From Diacronema lutheri (lineage: Eukaryota > Haptophyta > Pavlovophyceae > Pavlovales > Pavlovaceae), in NCBI GenBank assembly GCA_019448385.1, contig JAGTXO010000068.1, positions 62,001 through 126,000 of the forward strand: a stretch of 64,000 bases of DNA, written 5' to 3'. How positions within the stretch are numbered: the stretch's first letter is position 1; every line of letters starts with the position of its first letter. The notes beneath the pieces are model-generated. The model did no database searches and was not told the DNA's origin. It worked only from the letters and a program-made list of their open reading frames with translations. The translations under genes were made by a program, and so were the position numbers. Shown here piece by piece: positions 47,850 through 57,875 of this stretch.

Positions 47850-49898
47850 ATGGCGGCCACTGGCGAGTGGTGGCGCTCGGTGATCTCGTTGCTGAAGGAG
47901 TTGGACGACGAGGTGGCCGGCGCGCACGAGCGGCGCGCAATGTCGGCAGCGCGCCTCTCTACATCACCCGGAGCTGCATCGCCCGTCGACGAAGACGGCG
48001 CGGCGCCGGCGCGCGAGTCGAGTGAGCCGCGCGGCCAAAGGCCTCCGCGCGAGGCGCTCGATGCGCTCGAGGACGCGCGGCGGCAGAGTCGCGAGGCCGC
48101 GAGCCTCGCGGACCGCGGGCCGTACGCGCGCGCCTTTTACGCGCCCTCGCTCTATGAGCCCGCGCCGGCCCGCGCGCGCCTCGTGGCAAGCGACCGGGCG
48201 TTCGGCGAAGCCGTTCGCGCGAGCACCGGCGACCCGCTGGCGGCGTGCGCGACGGCACGCGCAGCGCTCAGCGGCGCGGCGCGAACGGCGCCGCGGCCGC
48301 GCTCCGCGCCACCCGCCATTGAGCGCCGCGCGCGCCGCCCTCGTTCGGCGCTGCCTGCGAGCGGCGAGCGATCATCGGCGTCGGGGATACGGTCTGCGCG
48401 CGATATCAGCATGGCCGCATCGCGTGCGCAGGAGACGAATGTGGCCGGCTCTGTCGGCAGCTCGCCGACGCGCCAGCAGGCGCTCGCCGGCACCCTCAGC
48501 GGCGTCGGCTGGTCGGCCGGCGCGGGCTGGCCCGCGCGCGCGCGCGCGCGCGTGCGCCGGCCGCACAGCGCTTCGCGTGCTACCGCCGCTGCCGACCGCT
48601 CCGTGTCGCCGACCGCGGCGTCGGCGGATCTGCGGATCGAGCCGTCGGCGCACACGGCGTCCGCGATCTCGCTCCGCCCGCTCCCGCCGCGCGCCCTGCC
48701 GGCCGCCGCCGCCACCACCGACCCGGGCGAACGCCTCGACGCGCTCAAGCGCACGGTGCGCGCACGCGCGCGCGAGCGCCGGGGGCGCCGGGGGCGCCGG
48801 GGCCTGCGCGCCGCGCCTGGGGCCAGGCCAGGCTTGCGCGTGGCCTGTGCGCAACGCAGCGCGCGCCCGCAGCCACGCTGCGCTGGCGAGCGGGCGCCCA
48901 CCGCGGCCGACGCATGCACGTCGCCACGCCAACCGTGCGCCCGCCCCCTCCACGTCGCCACGCCAACCGTGCACCCGCCCCGTTCCCCCCCCCCCCCCTC
49001 CCCCCCTCCTCCTCCTTCATCCGTCTCCTTCCCGCCCCTCTCTCCCATACCCGCCCCCCCCTCCCCCCCCCCCCCCCCCAACACACCCCACCCGCCCGCT
49101 TCCTTCTCTCTTCAGCTGCGCAAAATCAGCGCCAAGATCGCGGACCGCTCCGCCGCCAACGAACGTCTGCGCGCGCAGCTCGCGCAGCGCGATGGCCGAA
49201 TCGCCGTGCTCGAACGCGCGCACAAGGCGACCCACGCGCAGAGCGGTCTCGTGCAGGCGCTCGCCGCGAAGCTGGCGAGCGCCGAGGCTGCGCTGGCGGA
49301 CGCGCGCACGGCGCTGGCGGGCGCCGAGGCGCGCGCGTCGCGCGCGCGCGACGAGGCGGGGCGCGACGCGCGCGCGCACGCGCTCGATCTGCAGCGGCAG
49401 CTCGCGCGGCTGAAGCGCGAACTTTCCGAGCAATTTCCGGAGCGCGCGCACCCTTTCGACTCCGCGCAGCCCGACGCGGCCAAGCGGCGCGCCGAGCTCG
49501 AGCGGCGGTGGCGTGCCGAGCACGTGCGCGCGAACGACCTTCAACGCGCTCTTGACGAAACACGCGCGCGCGTCGCGGCGCTTGAGGCACAGCTCGGCGC
49601 GCGCGCGCGCGCCGGCGGCGGCGCGCTGGCGCGCGGCGCGGGGCGCGAGGGCGCGCGTGTGCGACACGGCGGGGAGGAGGCGGCGGCCGTGCCGCGCGAT
49701 GGGCCGGCGCCGGCGCCGTTGCCAACGCCGAGCCGTGCGCCGGCTGGAGGCGCGCCCGCCCCCGCCGGGCCGGCCGCGCGGGGGTTCCAAGGCGGCGCGG
49801 CTGCGGCCGCAGCCGCCGCTCCTGTCGCGGCCCTCGAAGTGCGCCAGCGGTGGGTGTGCGTGCAGCCGTACGGCGGGGCGGTCTTGCTCGGCGGGTAG
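47850..49898 (+). CDS. Coiled-coil protein of unknown function
   Basis: Two exons, 47850-48755 and 49116-49898, with a 360-bp phase-0 intron; 562 residues. Exon 1 starts MAATGEWWRSVISLLKELDD and continues as Ser/Arg/Ala-rich disordered sequence. Exon 2 begins LRKISAKIADRSAANERLRA and carries a long coiled coil to about genomic 49610, then an Ala/Pro/Gly tail ending VCVQPYGGAVLLGG. The intron contains a repeated CACGTCGCCACGCCAACCGT (about 48917 and 48953) and long C-rich tracts before the acceptor TTCTCTCTTCAG. The coiled coil suggests a structural role. Confidence 0.65.
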   Translation: MAATGEWWRSVISLLKELDDEVAGAHERRAMSAARLSTSPGAASPVDEDGAAPARESSEPRGQRPPREALDALEDARRQSREAASLADRGPYARAFYAPSLYEPAPARARLVASDRAFGEAVRASTGDPLAACATARAALSGAARTAPRPRSAPPAIERRARRPRSALPASGERSSASGIRSARDISMAASRAQETNVAGSVGSSPTRQQALAGTLSGVGWSAGAGWPARARARVRRPHSASRATAAADRSVSPTAASADLRIEPSAHTASAISLRPLPPRALPAAAATTDPGERLDALKRTVRARARERRGRRGRRGLRAAPGARPGLRVACAQRSARPQPRCAGERAPTAADACTSPRQPCARPLHVATPTVHPPRSPPPPSPPPPPSSVSFPPLSPIPAPPSPPPPPNTPHPPASFSLQLRKISAKIADRSAANERLRAQLAQRDGRIAVLERAHKATHAQSGLVQALAAKLASAEAALADARTALAGAEARASRARDEAGRDARAHALDLQRQLARLKRELSEQFPERAHPFDSAQPDAAKRRAELERRWRAEHVRANDLQRALDETRARVAALEAQLGARARAGGGALARGAGREGARVRHGGEEAAAVPRDGPAPAPLPTPSRAPAGGAPAPAGPAARGFQGGAAAAAAAAPVAALEVRQRWVCVQPYGGAVLLGG

Positions 49899-50040
49899 GC
49901 ACAGTGTGCAGCTGACTGTGTGGTCAAAACGAGTGACATGAAACGACTGGCGAAACCGCTCAGGAAAGCGCCGGCGCCCTCATATTTTCCTCCCCGCAGA
50001 CCGTCGGCGCCGACCGACCGACCCTCAGGCGTGACCGGTC

Positions 50041-51662
50041 ATGGTGAAGGAGACCAAGTTCTACGACGAGCTCGGCGTCGAGCCTACGGCGACGAAGACG
50101 CAAATCCGCAAGGCGTACTACACCAAGGCCAAGCAGTGCCACCCCGACAAGTTTCCAGGCGACGACGCGAAGGAGGCGCAGTTCAAGGCGCGCGCGCGCG
50201 CCCTCTGCGCACGCCACCCGCGCCGCGCGTGGCACGTGCCGCCGATGCGCACCTGCTCCCATGCGGGTGCGCGCGCCTGCGTGTCGCGCGCATCGCTCAT
50301 CGGCGCGCGGCGCGCGCGCGCTCTCGCGTCGCGCGCCCGCGCCACGCCGCCCGGCGCGACTGCAGGCGCTAAGCGAGGCGTACCAATGCTTGTTTGACGA
50401 TGAGAGCCGCGCGACGTATGACCAGCTGGGCGCAGCGGGGATGCAGCAGAGCACAGTGGACCCGCGCGACGTGTTCGCCGCGGTGTTTGGCGGTCCGCAG
50501 TTTGAGCCCTTTGTCGGCACGCTCGCCATGTGTGCGCCGCTGCGGGTGCTTGGAGGGCGCGTTGCGAGGTACCCGTGCGGTTGTGGCGTCGGGCGGGCGG
50601 TCGGAGGGTGCGGTCTTGAGCGCGGCGACAGGCAACGGAGGTGCTGCCCCATTGTTGTGGCCATGGCTGCGGCCTGGGGGGGGGGGGGGGGGGGGGGGGG
50701 GGGGGCTTCCAAGGGCAAGACGAAGGGGGGCCCGGAATTGGGCCAGGGCGAGGCCGGGGCAGGGCAGTGGGGCAGGTGGTGGCGCGCTCTTGTGCAGCCA
50801 CCCCTCAGCTGCAGCTGCAGGGCAGTGGGGCAGGTGGTGGCGCGCTCTTGTGCAGCCACCCCTCAGCTGCAGCTGCAGGGCAGTGGGGCAGGTGGTGGCG
50901 CGCTCTTGTGCAGCCACCCCTCAGCTGCAGCTGCAGGGCAGTGGGGCAGGTGGTGGCGCGCTCTTGTGCAGCCACCCCTCAGCTGCAGCTGCAGGGCAGT
51001 GGGGCAGGTGGTGGCGCGCTCTTGTGCAGCCACCCCTCAGCTGCAGCTGCAGGGCAGTGGGGCAGGTGGTGGCGCGCTCTTGTGCAGCCACCCCGCAGCT
51101 GCAGCTGCAGGGCAGTGGGGCAGGTGGTGGCGCGCTCTTGTGCAGCCACCCCTCAGCTGCAGCCAAACCAGCACCCACAGCTGCAGCTACAGCTGTACAC
51201 ACAGCTGTAAGTGCAGTGCGGGAGGCAGGCAGTGGGTGCAACCGCCGCACTTGCAGCCACCCCCCAGCTGCAGCCAAACCAGCACCCACAGCTGCAGCTA
51301 CAGCTGTACACACACAGGAGGCAGTGGGTGCAACCGCCGCACTTGCAGCCACCCCCCAGCTGCAGCCAAACCAGCACCCACAGCTGCAGCTGCAGCTGTA
51401 CACACAGCTGTAAGTGCAGTGCGGGAGGCAGGCAGTGCAACCGCCGCACTTGCAGCCACCCCCCAGCTGCAGCCAAACCAGCACCCACAGCTGCAGCTAC
51501 AGCTGTACGCACAGCCGCGTGCACACGCACGCGCGCTGCAAGGCCGCGCAAGCCCCCGCGTCCCCCTTCGAACCGCCATTCGCCCCCCCCCCCCCCCCCC
51601 CCCCCCCTCCGCGCGCTGCAAGGCCGCGCATGCCCCCGCGTCCCCCTTCGAACCGCCATTCG

Positions 51663-51699
<37 letters not shown>

Positions 51700-54600
51700 C
51701 GCGCTGCAAGGCCGCGCATGCCCCCGCGTCCCCCTTCGAACCGCCATTCGTCCCCCCCCCCCCCCCCTCCCCCCCCCCCCCCCCCCCCCCTGCCTGCCTG
51801 CCTGCCAGGTGTGCGCCAATTGACGAGCGGATCGCGCAGGAAGCCGACGTCGCGATGGCCGAGGTCTCCGCGTATCACAAAGTGCGCGGCACCCGCGCGG
51901 CGCCCGCGCGGCGGCGTGCATCCGCGTGCTGTGCCCTGCGAGGCCTTCGGGTTTTAAAAAAAAAATGTGTTCAAAAAAAAAATGGGTGGGGGGGGGGGGG
52001 GCTGGAGAAGCGGGTGGGTGGGGCGTCTTGCGGACGGGCTGCAGCCCCGCAGCGTCGAGGACTGCCCCGTGACGGTGTGCTGCGTCGCGTGCGCCCACGC
52101 CGCGCGCCACGCTGTGCGCGCACGCCGAGCAGGAGTTGAACGCGCGGCGCGCGGATGGTCACGTCTTCTCGGCCGAAGAGGCCAAGGACGCCCGCGAGAA
52201 GCTCGACAAGCTGCAGGCGAAGGCGTCGGAGAAGCGCGCCGCGTTCGAAGCCGAGTCCGCGCGCGTGCAGCGGCTGCGTGTCGCGAAGTGCGTCGAGCAC
52301 CTACGCGAGTACATCAGCGCGTACACGACGGGCGGCGACGCGGGACGCGACGCCTTCCTCGCAAAGGCGCGCGCCGACCTCGAGCAGCTGCGCGCGCTCA
52401 ACATGGGCGAGCCGCTGCTCAACACGATTGGGTACATCTACGTGCACGAGACGAACAAGGCGCGCCGCGCTGCCGCCCGCTCGCCTGGCCGTGCGCTGCA
52501 CTGCCGTGCCCCCCCCCTCCCCCCAACGGCTTCCCCCAACCGGCTTCCCCAACCGGCTCCCCCCAACGGCTCCCCCCCAACCGGCTCCCCCCAACGGGCT
52601 CTTCCCCTCTCCCAAATCCCCTGCTGCGCCCTTTTGCGCACATTCGCACGCGCGCGCGAGGTTGCCGCGCGCGCGCGCACCAGCGCCGTCACACCTCCGT
52701 CACACCACCGTCACACCTCCGTCACACCACCGTCACACCACCGTCACACCTCCGTCACACCACCGTCACGTCACACCACCGTCCACGCGACCGTCCGCGC
52801 GCGCACTCAACCCGGCACGCAGGTGCTCGGAAAGCATGGCGTCGGGATCCACCGAGTCTGGGGCGCGCTCGAGTCAGCGCGCGAGTTTGGCCACAATTTG
52901 GGCGAGGGTCTGTCGGCGGTTACAAAGGCGCGTGCCGCACCGCACCGCCACCGCACCGCCGCCGCGGCCGCGGCGCGGCCGCGCGGGGACGCGCGTGCGG
53001 TCGTGCGCGCGCGCGCGCAGCTCAAGTGCGCCATGCTGTGCGCCATGCTGTGCGCCATGCTGTGCGCCATGCTGTGCGCCATGCTGTGCGCCATGCTGTG
53101 CGCCATGCTGTGCGCCATGCTGTGCGCCATGCTGTGCGCCATGCTGTGCGCCATGCTGTGCGCCATGCTGTGCGCCATGCTGTGCGCCATGCACGTGCCT
53201 ACGCCGGGCCCGAGGCGTCATGCCGTCACGTGCGTCATGCCGTCACGTGCGTCATGCCGTCACGTGCGTCATGCCGTCACGTGCGTCATGCCGTCACGTG
53301 CGTCATGCCGTCACGTGCGTCATGCCGTCACGTGCGTCATGCCGTCACGTGCGTCATGCCGTCACGTGCGTCATGCCGTCACGTGCGTCATGCCGTCACG
53401 TGCGTCATGCCGTCACGTGCGTCATGCCGTCACGTGCGTCATGCCGTCACGTGCGTCATGCCGTCACGTGCGTCATGCCGTCACGTGCGTCATGCCGTCA
53501 CGTGCGTCATGCCGTCACGTGCGTCATGCCGTCACGTGCGTCATGCCGTCACGTGCGTCATGCCGTCACGTGCGTCATGCCGTCACATGCGTCATGCCGT
53601 CACCTGCGTCATGCCGTCACCTGCGTCATGCCGTCACGTGCATGCGCGCGCACAGCATGGCGCACAGCATGGCGCACAGCATGGCGCACAGCATGGCGCA
53701 CAGCATGGCGCACAGCATGGCGCACAGCATGGCGCACTTGGGCCCGACGGCATGCACGCGCCATGCCGTCACGGCGCGCGCCTCGCCTCGGCTCCGCCGC
53801 GCGCGCGCCCGCGCCCGCGCCCGCGCACTCGCGCGCCGGCCGAACCCGTCCGGCCCACCGGCGCACCCGCGCGCCCGCCGGACCCGTCCGGCCCACCGGC
53901 GCACACGCGCGCCCGCCGGACCCGTCCGGCCCACCGGCGCACCCGCGCGCCCGCGTCGGCGCAGGTCGCGTCGCTCGCGCTCGCGCAGGCGAAGCTCGCG
54001 CGCGACGCGGAGGAGGACATCGACGACGCGTCGGCCAAGCCGGGCGCGAAGCCGCGCAAGAAGCTGACGCAGGAGCAGCGCGAGGCGCTCTCGCGCACGG
54101 TCGGAGAGTCCACGTTCCACCTGCTGTGGAAGCTCACGAAGAAGGACGTGGAGGACACGGTGCGCGCCATCGTCGACGCGCTGCTCGCCGAGCCCGACCC
54201 GACCGCGCGGGAGGCCGGCGAGGCGGGCGCGGCGGGCGCGGCGGCGGCGGGCGGGTCGGGATCGGATGGGGTCGTGCTCGGAGGTGCGGTGCTGCCCCGC
54301 GTGTCGGACGAAGACGGCGCGTGCGTCGGTGCGCCGGCGAGCGCCGCCGCGCCGGCGAGCGCCGCCGCGCCGGCGAGCGCGCGCGCGGCGGACGCGGCGC
54401 GGCCGCCGACGACGACGCTACCGCCTCACGTGCTCGCGCGCGCAAAGGCGCTCGTCGAGCTGGGCCAGGTCTTCGGCGAGGCGCTCACGTTCTCCCAGTT
54501 CCTCGCGCAGCAGAACCAGCCGCCCAAGCCGAGCCGCGTGGACAAGGCCGCCGCGGCCGTCGGCGTCGACATGAGCCAGGCGTCCAAGAGGGCGGCCGAA

Positions 54601-54768
54601 GCGCGCGACGCCGCGCGCAAGTCGGCCGCTGAGATGGGCAGCGCGATGGGCAAGCTCTTCTTCGGCAAGAAGAGCGCACAGACGCCGGTGCAGACACCAC
54701 GGCCACCCACGCAGCCCACGCCGCCCGGCTCGCCGCCCCCCGGCTCCGAGCCCGAGCGAGCAACGTGA
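50041..54768 (+). CDS. DnaJ (J-domain) co-chaperone of the DnaJ-X type
   Basis: Six exons: 50041-50187, 50366-50529, 51809-51881, 52133-52459, 52823-52927, 53965-54768; 539 residues. J-domain proteins stimulate Hsp70 ATPase. KFYDELGVEPTATKTQIRKA, the HPD motif at residues 34-36 and ALSEAYQCLFDDESRATYDQ make a complete J domain. The DnaJ-X region follows: VFGGPQFEPFVGTLAM, LNTIGYIYVHETNK, then exon 5 VLGKHGVGIHRVWGALESAR. A 270-residue tail, partly helical, resembles DnaJ-X C-termini (GESTFHLLWKLTKKDVEDTV) and ends disordered. Introns 1, 4 and 5 begin GC rather than GT (AAG|GCGCG, AAG|GCGCG, AAG|GCGCGT), and all end CAG. Introns 2, 4 and 5 hold tandem arrays, making the gene 4.7 kb for 1.6 kb of code. 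Confidence 0.85.
50677..51808 (+). repeat. G homopolymer, 58-bp minisatellite and C homopolymers in DnaJ intron 2
   Basis: After a run of about 30 G (50677-50705), a 58-bp unit containing CAGGGCAGTGGGGCAGGTGG is repeated about seven times, 50760-51165. Diverged repeats around CAGCTGCAGC and CCAAACCAGCACCCACAGC follow to 51530. Three units pairing a C homopolymer with GCGCGCTGCAAGGCCGCGCA then reach 51790. Confidence 0.92.
53029..53192 (+). repeat. 12-bp tandem repeat GCCATGCTGTGC in DnaJ intron 5
   Basis: About 13 exact copies. It is the reverse complement of the array at 53655-53735. Confidence 0.95.
53214..53640 (+). repeat. 17-bp tandem repeat in DnaJ intron 5
   Basis: About 25 copies of GTCATGCCGTCACGTGC, nearly exact; the last three show single changes (CACATGC, CACCTGC). 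Each unit contains the E-box/G-box palindrome CACGTG. Confidence 0.95.
53655..53735 (+). repeat. Inverted 12-bp array ATGGCGCACAGC in DnaJ intron 5
   Basis: About seven copies, reverse complement of the 53029-53192 array. The two can pair around the 17-bp array. Confidence 0.93.
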
Positions 54769-54905
54769 CGGCGACGGCGTGCGGAGCTAGGATGCCCGTG
54801 TGACGCACGGCCGACGGGCACACTTCCCGTGTCGCCAGCGGGCACCAGCCCCGGCGCTGGTGCTTTCCCGTGTGACGCACGGCCGACGGGCACTTCCCGG
54901 GCCGA
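54769..54905. repeat. Intergenic repeats between convergent DnaJ and membrane-protein genes
   Basis: GTGTGACGCACGGCCGACGG occurs at 54799 and 54870, with a partial third at 54912. GGGCACCAGCCCCGGCGCTG occurs at 54840 and again at 54937, inside the coding tail of the next gene (residues APGLVPV). The repeats therefore cross the stop of the minus-strand gene. Confidence 0.8.
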
Positions 54906-56120
54906 CTAGACACGCACGGCCGACACGGGCACCAGCCCCGGCGCTGGCGGTGGCCTGGGCGGCGCCGACGGCCTGCGGCCCTTGCCGCCGCGCGCCGCGG
55001 CCGCGTCCGCGTCGACCCACGACGCGTCGGTGTCACCCTTGATCGCGACGCCGTGCAAGGCCATCTGGATTCTGCGCGCGATGAGGGCAGGTCGGACGAG
55101 CTTAAAGTAGATGACGACGAGGGCGACGCCCAGGCCGAACGCGCCCACCGTGCTGCCGATCAGCATTTCAATGTTGATCGCCTGCGCGTCATCGGACGCG
55201 GCGTTGTTCGCGCCACCCTCGAGCGGCACGGCCGGCTTGGGCTCGTCCTCGCGCAGCGACGCGAGGAGCGGCGTGGTGAGGCGGCCGAAGATGTCGGCGA
55301 AGCGCTCGGCGTCGAACGTTGCGGGCACCGGCCGAAACGTCTCGTCGTACCGCATCCCGCCCCAGACGAGCAGCGCAACGAGCGAGACGCCGTCGCCGTC
55401 GCGCCACGTCACCGAGTCGAGGTCGATGTTCGTGTCGCACGAGACGGAGTGCCTCGCGCCGGGCGGCGCGAGGATGAGGTGGTTGACGGTCGCCTTCGAG
55501 TCGGCGTAGCTGCACGTGCTCGCCGTGTTGTTCGAGATGTCGCACCGGTCCGACCACGGGTAGTCGGGGCAGACGGCGTCGTTGAGGTCCTGCACGGTGT
55601 AGTCCGTCCCGCGCGACGCGAACTTGTACCAGCCTTCGAGCGTATTCCCCGAAGCTGTGCGGGTGAGCGGGGCCACGTTCCCGCCCACACGCCCGATCGA
55701 GTCGGCGCCCAGGTTGCCCGTCACGCGGAACTGCTGGATCGCCTTGCGGCGCGAGACGAACACGGCGATCATGGCCGAATTGACAAAGCACGTCTTGTAG
55801 ACGACGTCGGCGATGCCGGCAGAAGCCCACGGCAAAATGTTGGCGCAGTCGTCGGCGTAGGGCAACGCAAGCGCCTCCTCCGTACTCGTGTACACGTTGA
55901 GGAAGTTGCCGCCGTCGAACATGTCAGCGCCGTCGCCGTCGAGGTTGTTCGTCCCCGCGCCGTTCGCGACCATCCAGTGGAGAAGCGACTCATGCTCGAC
56001 CGCGGCGTCTTCGAGCCAGGCCGTTGCGAGCGTCGTGATGCTCGCTTTGCTCGCATTGATCTCCGCGTGCACCGATGCGACGCCCAGCAGTGCGGCGCAC
56101 AGCCAGGCAGGCCTGGCCAT
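54906..56120 (-). CDS. Type I membrane protein of unknown function
   Basis: Single exon, 404 residues from the ATG at 56120 (an in-frame GTG lies upstream). The signal peptide is MARPAWLCAALLGVASVHA. The lumenal or extracellular part (to about residue 300) has paired cysteines (ADDCANILPW, YKTCFVNS, AVCPDYPWSDRCDISNN, STCSYAD, VSCDTN) and N-glycosylation sites such as NNT. A membrane helix (MLIGSTVGAFGLGVALVVIY) and a basic tail (RPALIARRIQM) follow. No family is recognised. The last residues are encoded by an intergenic-type repeat, so the C-terminus may be variable. Confidence 0.75.
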   Translation of the reverse strand: MARPAWLCAALLGVASVHAEINASKASITTLATAWLEDAAVEHESLLHWMVANGAGTNNLDGDGADMFDGGNFLNVYTSTEEALALPYADDCANILPWASAGIADVVYKTCFVNSAMIAVFVSRRKAIQQFRVTGNLGADSIGRVGGNVAPLTRTASGNTLEGWYKFASRGTDYTVQDLNDAVCPDYPWSDRCDISNNTASTCSYADSKATVNHLILAPPGARHSVSCDTNIDLDSVTWRDGDGVSLVALLVWGGMRYDETFRPVPATFDAERFADIFGRLTTPLLASLREDEPKPAVPLEGGANNAASDDAQAINIEMLIGSTVGAFGLGVALVVIYFKLVRPALIARRIQMALHGVAIKGDTDASWVDADAAAARGGKGRRPSAPPRPPPAPGLVPVSAVRV

Positions 56121-56486
56121 TTTCGGAACCGCCCCTTTGGCCACGACGGCGGCCGGTTGGGAAGCCTCCCTTGGGTCCCCGGTTGCTGCGCGAGCGACAC
56201 ATACGGATATGGGTAGGACGGGGGCTGGAAAAGTGCGAGCGGTCTTGAAGACGTTTGGATCCGGACTCTCACAACCACTGGCCGGTCCGGGAGTTTGGGC
56301 CGCCCGAGCTCAGTGCGAGCGTCACAACCCCCGTGGCCCGCCCGGCGCAACGACCACCACCGGCCAACGGCACGACCGGCCCTCCACAGCGCGGCGCCGC
56401 GGGCCGCCGGCCGCACGCGCGGCCGCGCGACCGCGCGGCCGCGCGGCCGCGCGCGCCGCGCGCGCCGACCCGTAGCCGTTCTCGGC
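56121..56486. other. Intergenic region, tandem minus-strand genes
   Basis: Promoter region of the type I membrane protein and 3' flank of the SEP-UBX gene. It contains a CGCGGCCGCGCGGCCGCG alternating stretch (about 56418-56460) and no recognisable gene. Confidence 0.4.
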
Positions 56487-57683
56487 TCAAAGGAGCGAGA
56501 CGACGAGCGTGTTGTTGAGCAGGCCCGCCTCCTTCAGAGTCGGCGCGTCATCCGCGAGCACGTGCCTCGGCATCGCGATCGCAAGCTCGAACGGCCGGCC
56601 GGCAGGCGTGAGCGTCGCGACGTGCGCGCGCAGATCGCCGACGGTGTGCGACACGTTCAATTTTAAAACCTTGCGCGCGCCGTCCGCCATGCGCAGCTGC
56701 ACCGACGTCGTCGGCGCCGACGCGTCCACCGTCGCCTCGCGCGGCTCGACAAGCGCGCGCGCCGGCGCCGAGCCCGCAGCGCGGCCCGGGCCCGCGCGCA
56801 TCGTGTGGCCTGCGCCCGTGAACGGGTGTAGGCTTGCCGTGGGCGGCACGTACGCCTCGGTGCTCTTGTCGATGCAGTGCACGTCAATGTCAGCGCCTGC
56901 GCGCCCAGCGCGGTCGCGCGCACGACGCCAGCCCGCGCGCGCGAGCGAACGCGCGCGCGCGCGCGCGCCGAGGCGGCGCGGCGCAGCGCAACGGGGCGGC
57001 GTGGCGCGGCGTAGTGCGGCGTGCGCGCGTGCGCGGGAAAAGCGGCTCGGCTGAGACGACGCTCATGCGAAGCGCGCGAGCGCGAGCGCGCCCAGCGTCG
57101 CCGGTGGTGCGACACTCGCTCGCGCGCTCGCGGGCGAGCCGGGGCGCGGCCACCGGCTCGCAGCGCGCGCGCTGCGCGCGCGCGCGCGCGGCTGCGCGGC
57201 GCGCGCACCACCGGACGAGTCCTCGAGCTCGCGCGGCACCTGCCCGCGGTTGATGTCGGCGAGGAACTGCGCGTTCTCCGGGTCGGCGGTGCGGCGGAGC
57301 GGTCCGTCGTCGACGGTGAAGCCGTCGCGCCAAAAGGTGATCGTGTGCGCCTGCCCGCGCGCCGGCTGCTCGCCGTCGGCGGCGTCGTTCGCAGCGGCCG
57401 TCGCGACGGGCGGAGCGGCGGCGCTGGGCGGCGGCGCGGAGGCGAGGGAACGCCCCGCGCCAAGCGCATCGAACGGCGTGCCCACCTGCTGCCGCTCGGC
57501 ATTGTACTCGTCGAGCGAGCGCGCGCCGAGCTCGTCGCGCGCGCGGCGCATGAACTCGCGCGGGTCGAGGATCTGCTGGCCGGAGCCGCCGCCGTTCTGC
57601 CCCTGCCCGCCGGCGTAGTACGCCTGCCGCTTCTCCTCCTCCTCCTGCTCATTCAGGTCGCGCAGCCCGCGGATGTTCGCCAT
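56487..57683 (-). CDS. p47/Shp1-like SEP and UBX domain protein
   Basis: Two exons read leftward: 57683-57209 and 56896-56487, with a 312-bp phase-1 intron; 294 residues. Start MANIRGLRDLNEQEEEEKRQ, then AYYAGGQGQ, matches the N-terminal region of p47 cofactors. The SEP domain is HTITFWRDGFTVDDGPLRR with DPENAQFLADINRGQVP; the join SSGG|ADIDVHCIDKSTEAYVPP completes it. The UBX domain (TTSVQLRMADGARKVLKLNV to LLNNTLVVSLL) is C-terminal. These proteins recruit the AAA ATPase p97/Cdc48 in membrane fusion and ubiquitin-dependent degradation. A UBA domain, present in animal p47, is not seen. The conserved UBX loop FPR appears as MPR. Confidence 0.88.
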
Positions 57684-57875
57684 CGCGAGACGCGCGCGCT
57701 CTGCGGCCTCGAGCTCCCGCGGCTTCGGCTGCCGCCGCCCGCGCTCCGTTCTCCGCTCTTCGGGCGCCTGTCGAGAGACAGCCAAGCCGGGACCGCGCCA
57801 AAAAGGGGGCTTTTAGCTTTTTACATCGCGGGAGGGTAAAAGCTTTACGGTGCCTTTTCACTTTGGGCGGGATCG

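Noticed and set aside
53214-53640. 17-bp array resembling a CRISPR array
   Set aside because: The units are head-to-tail with no unique spacers, and the sequence lies in an intron of a eukaryotic gene. It is a minisatellite.
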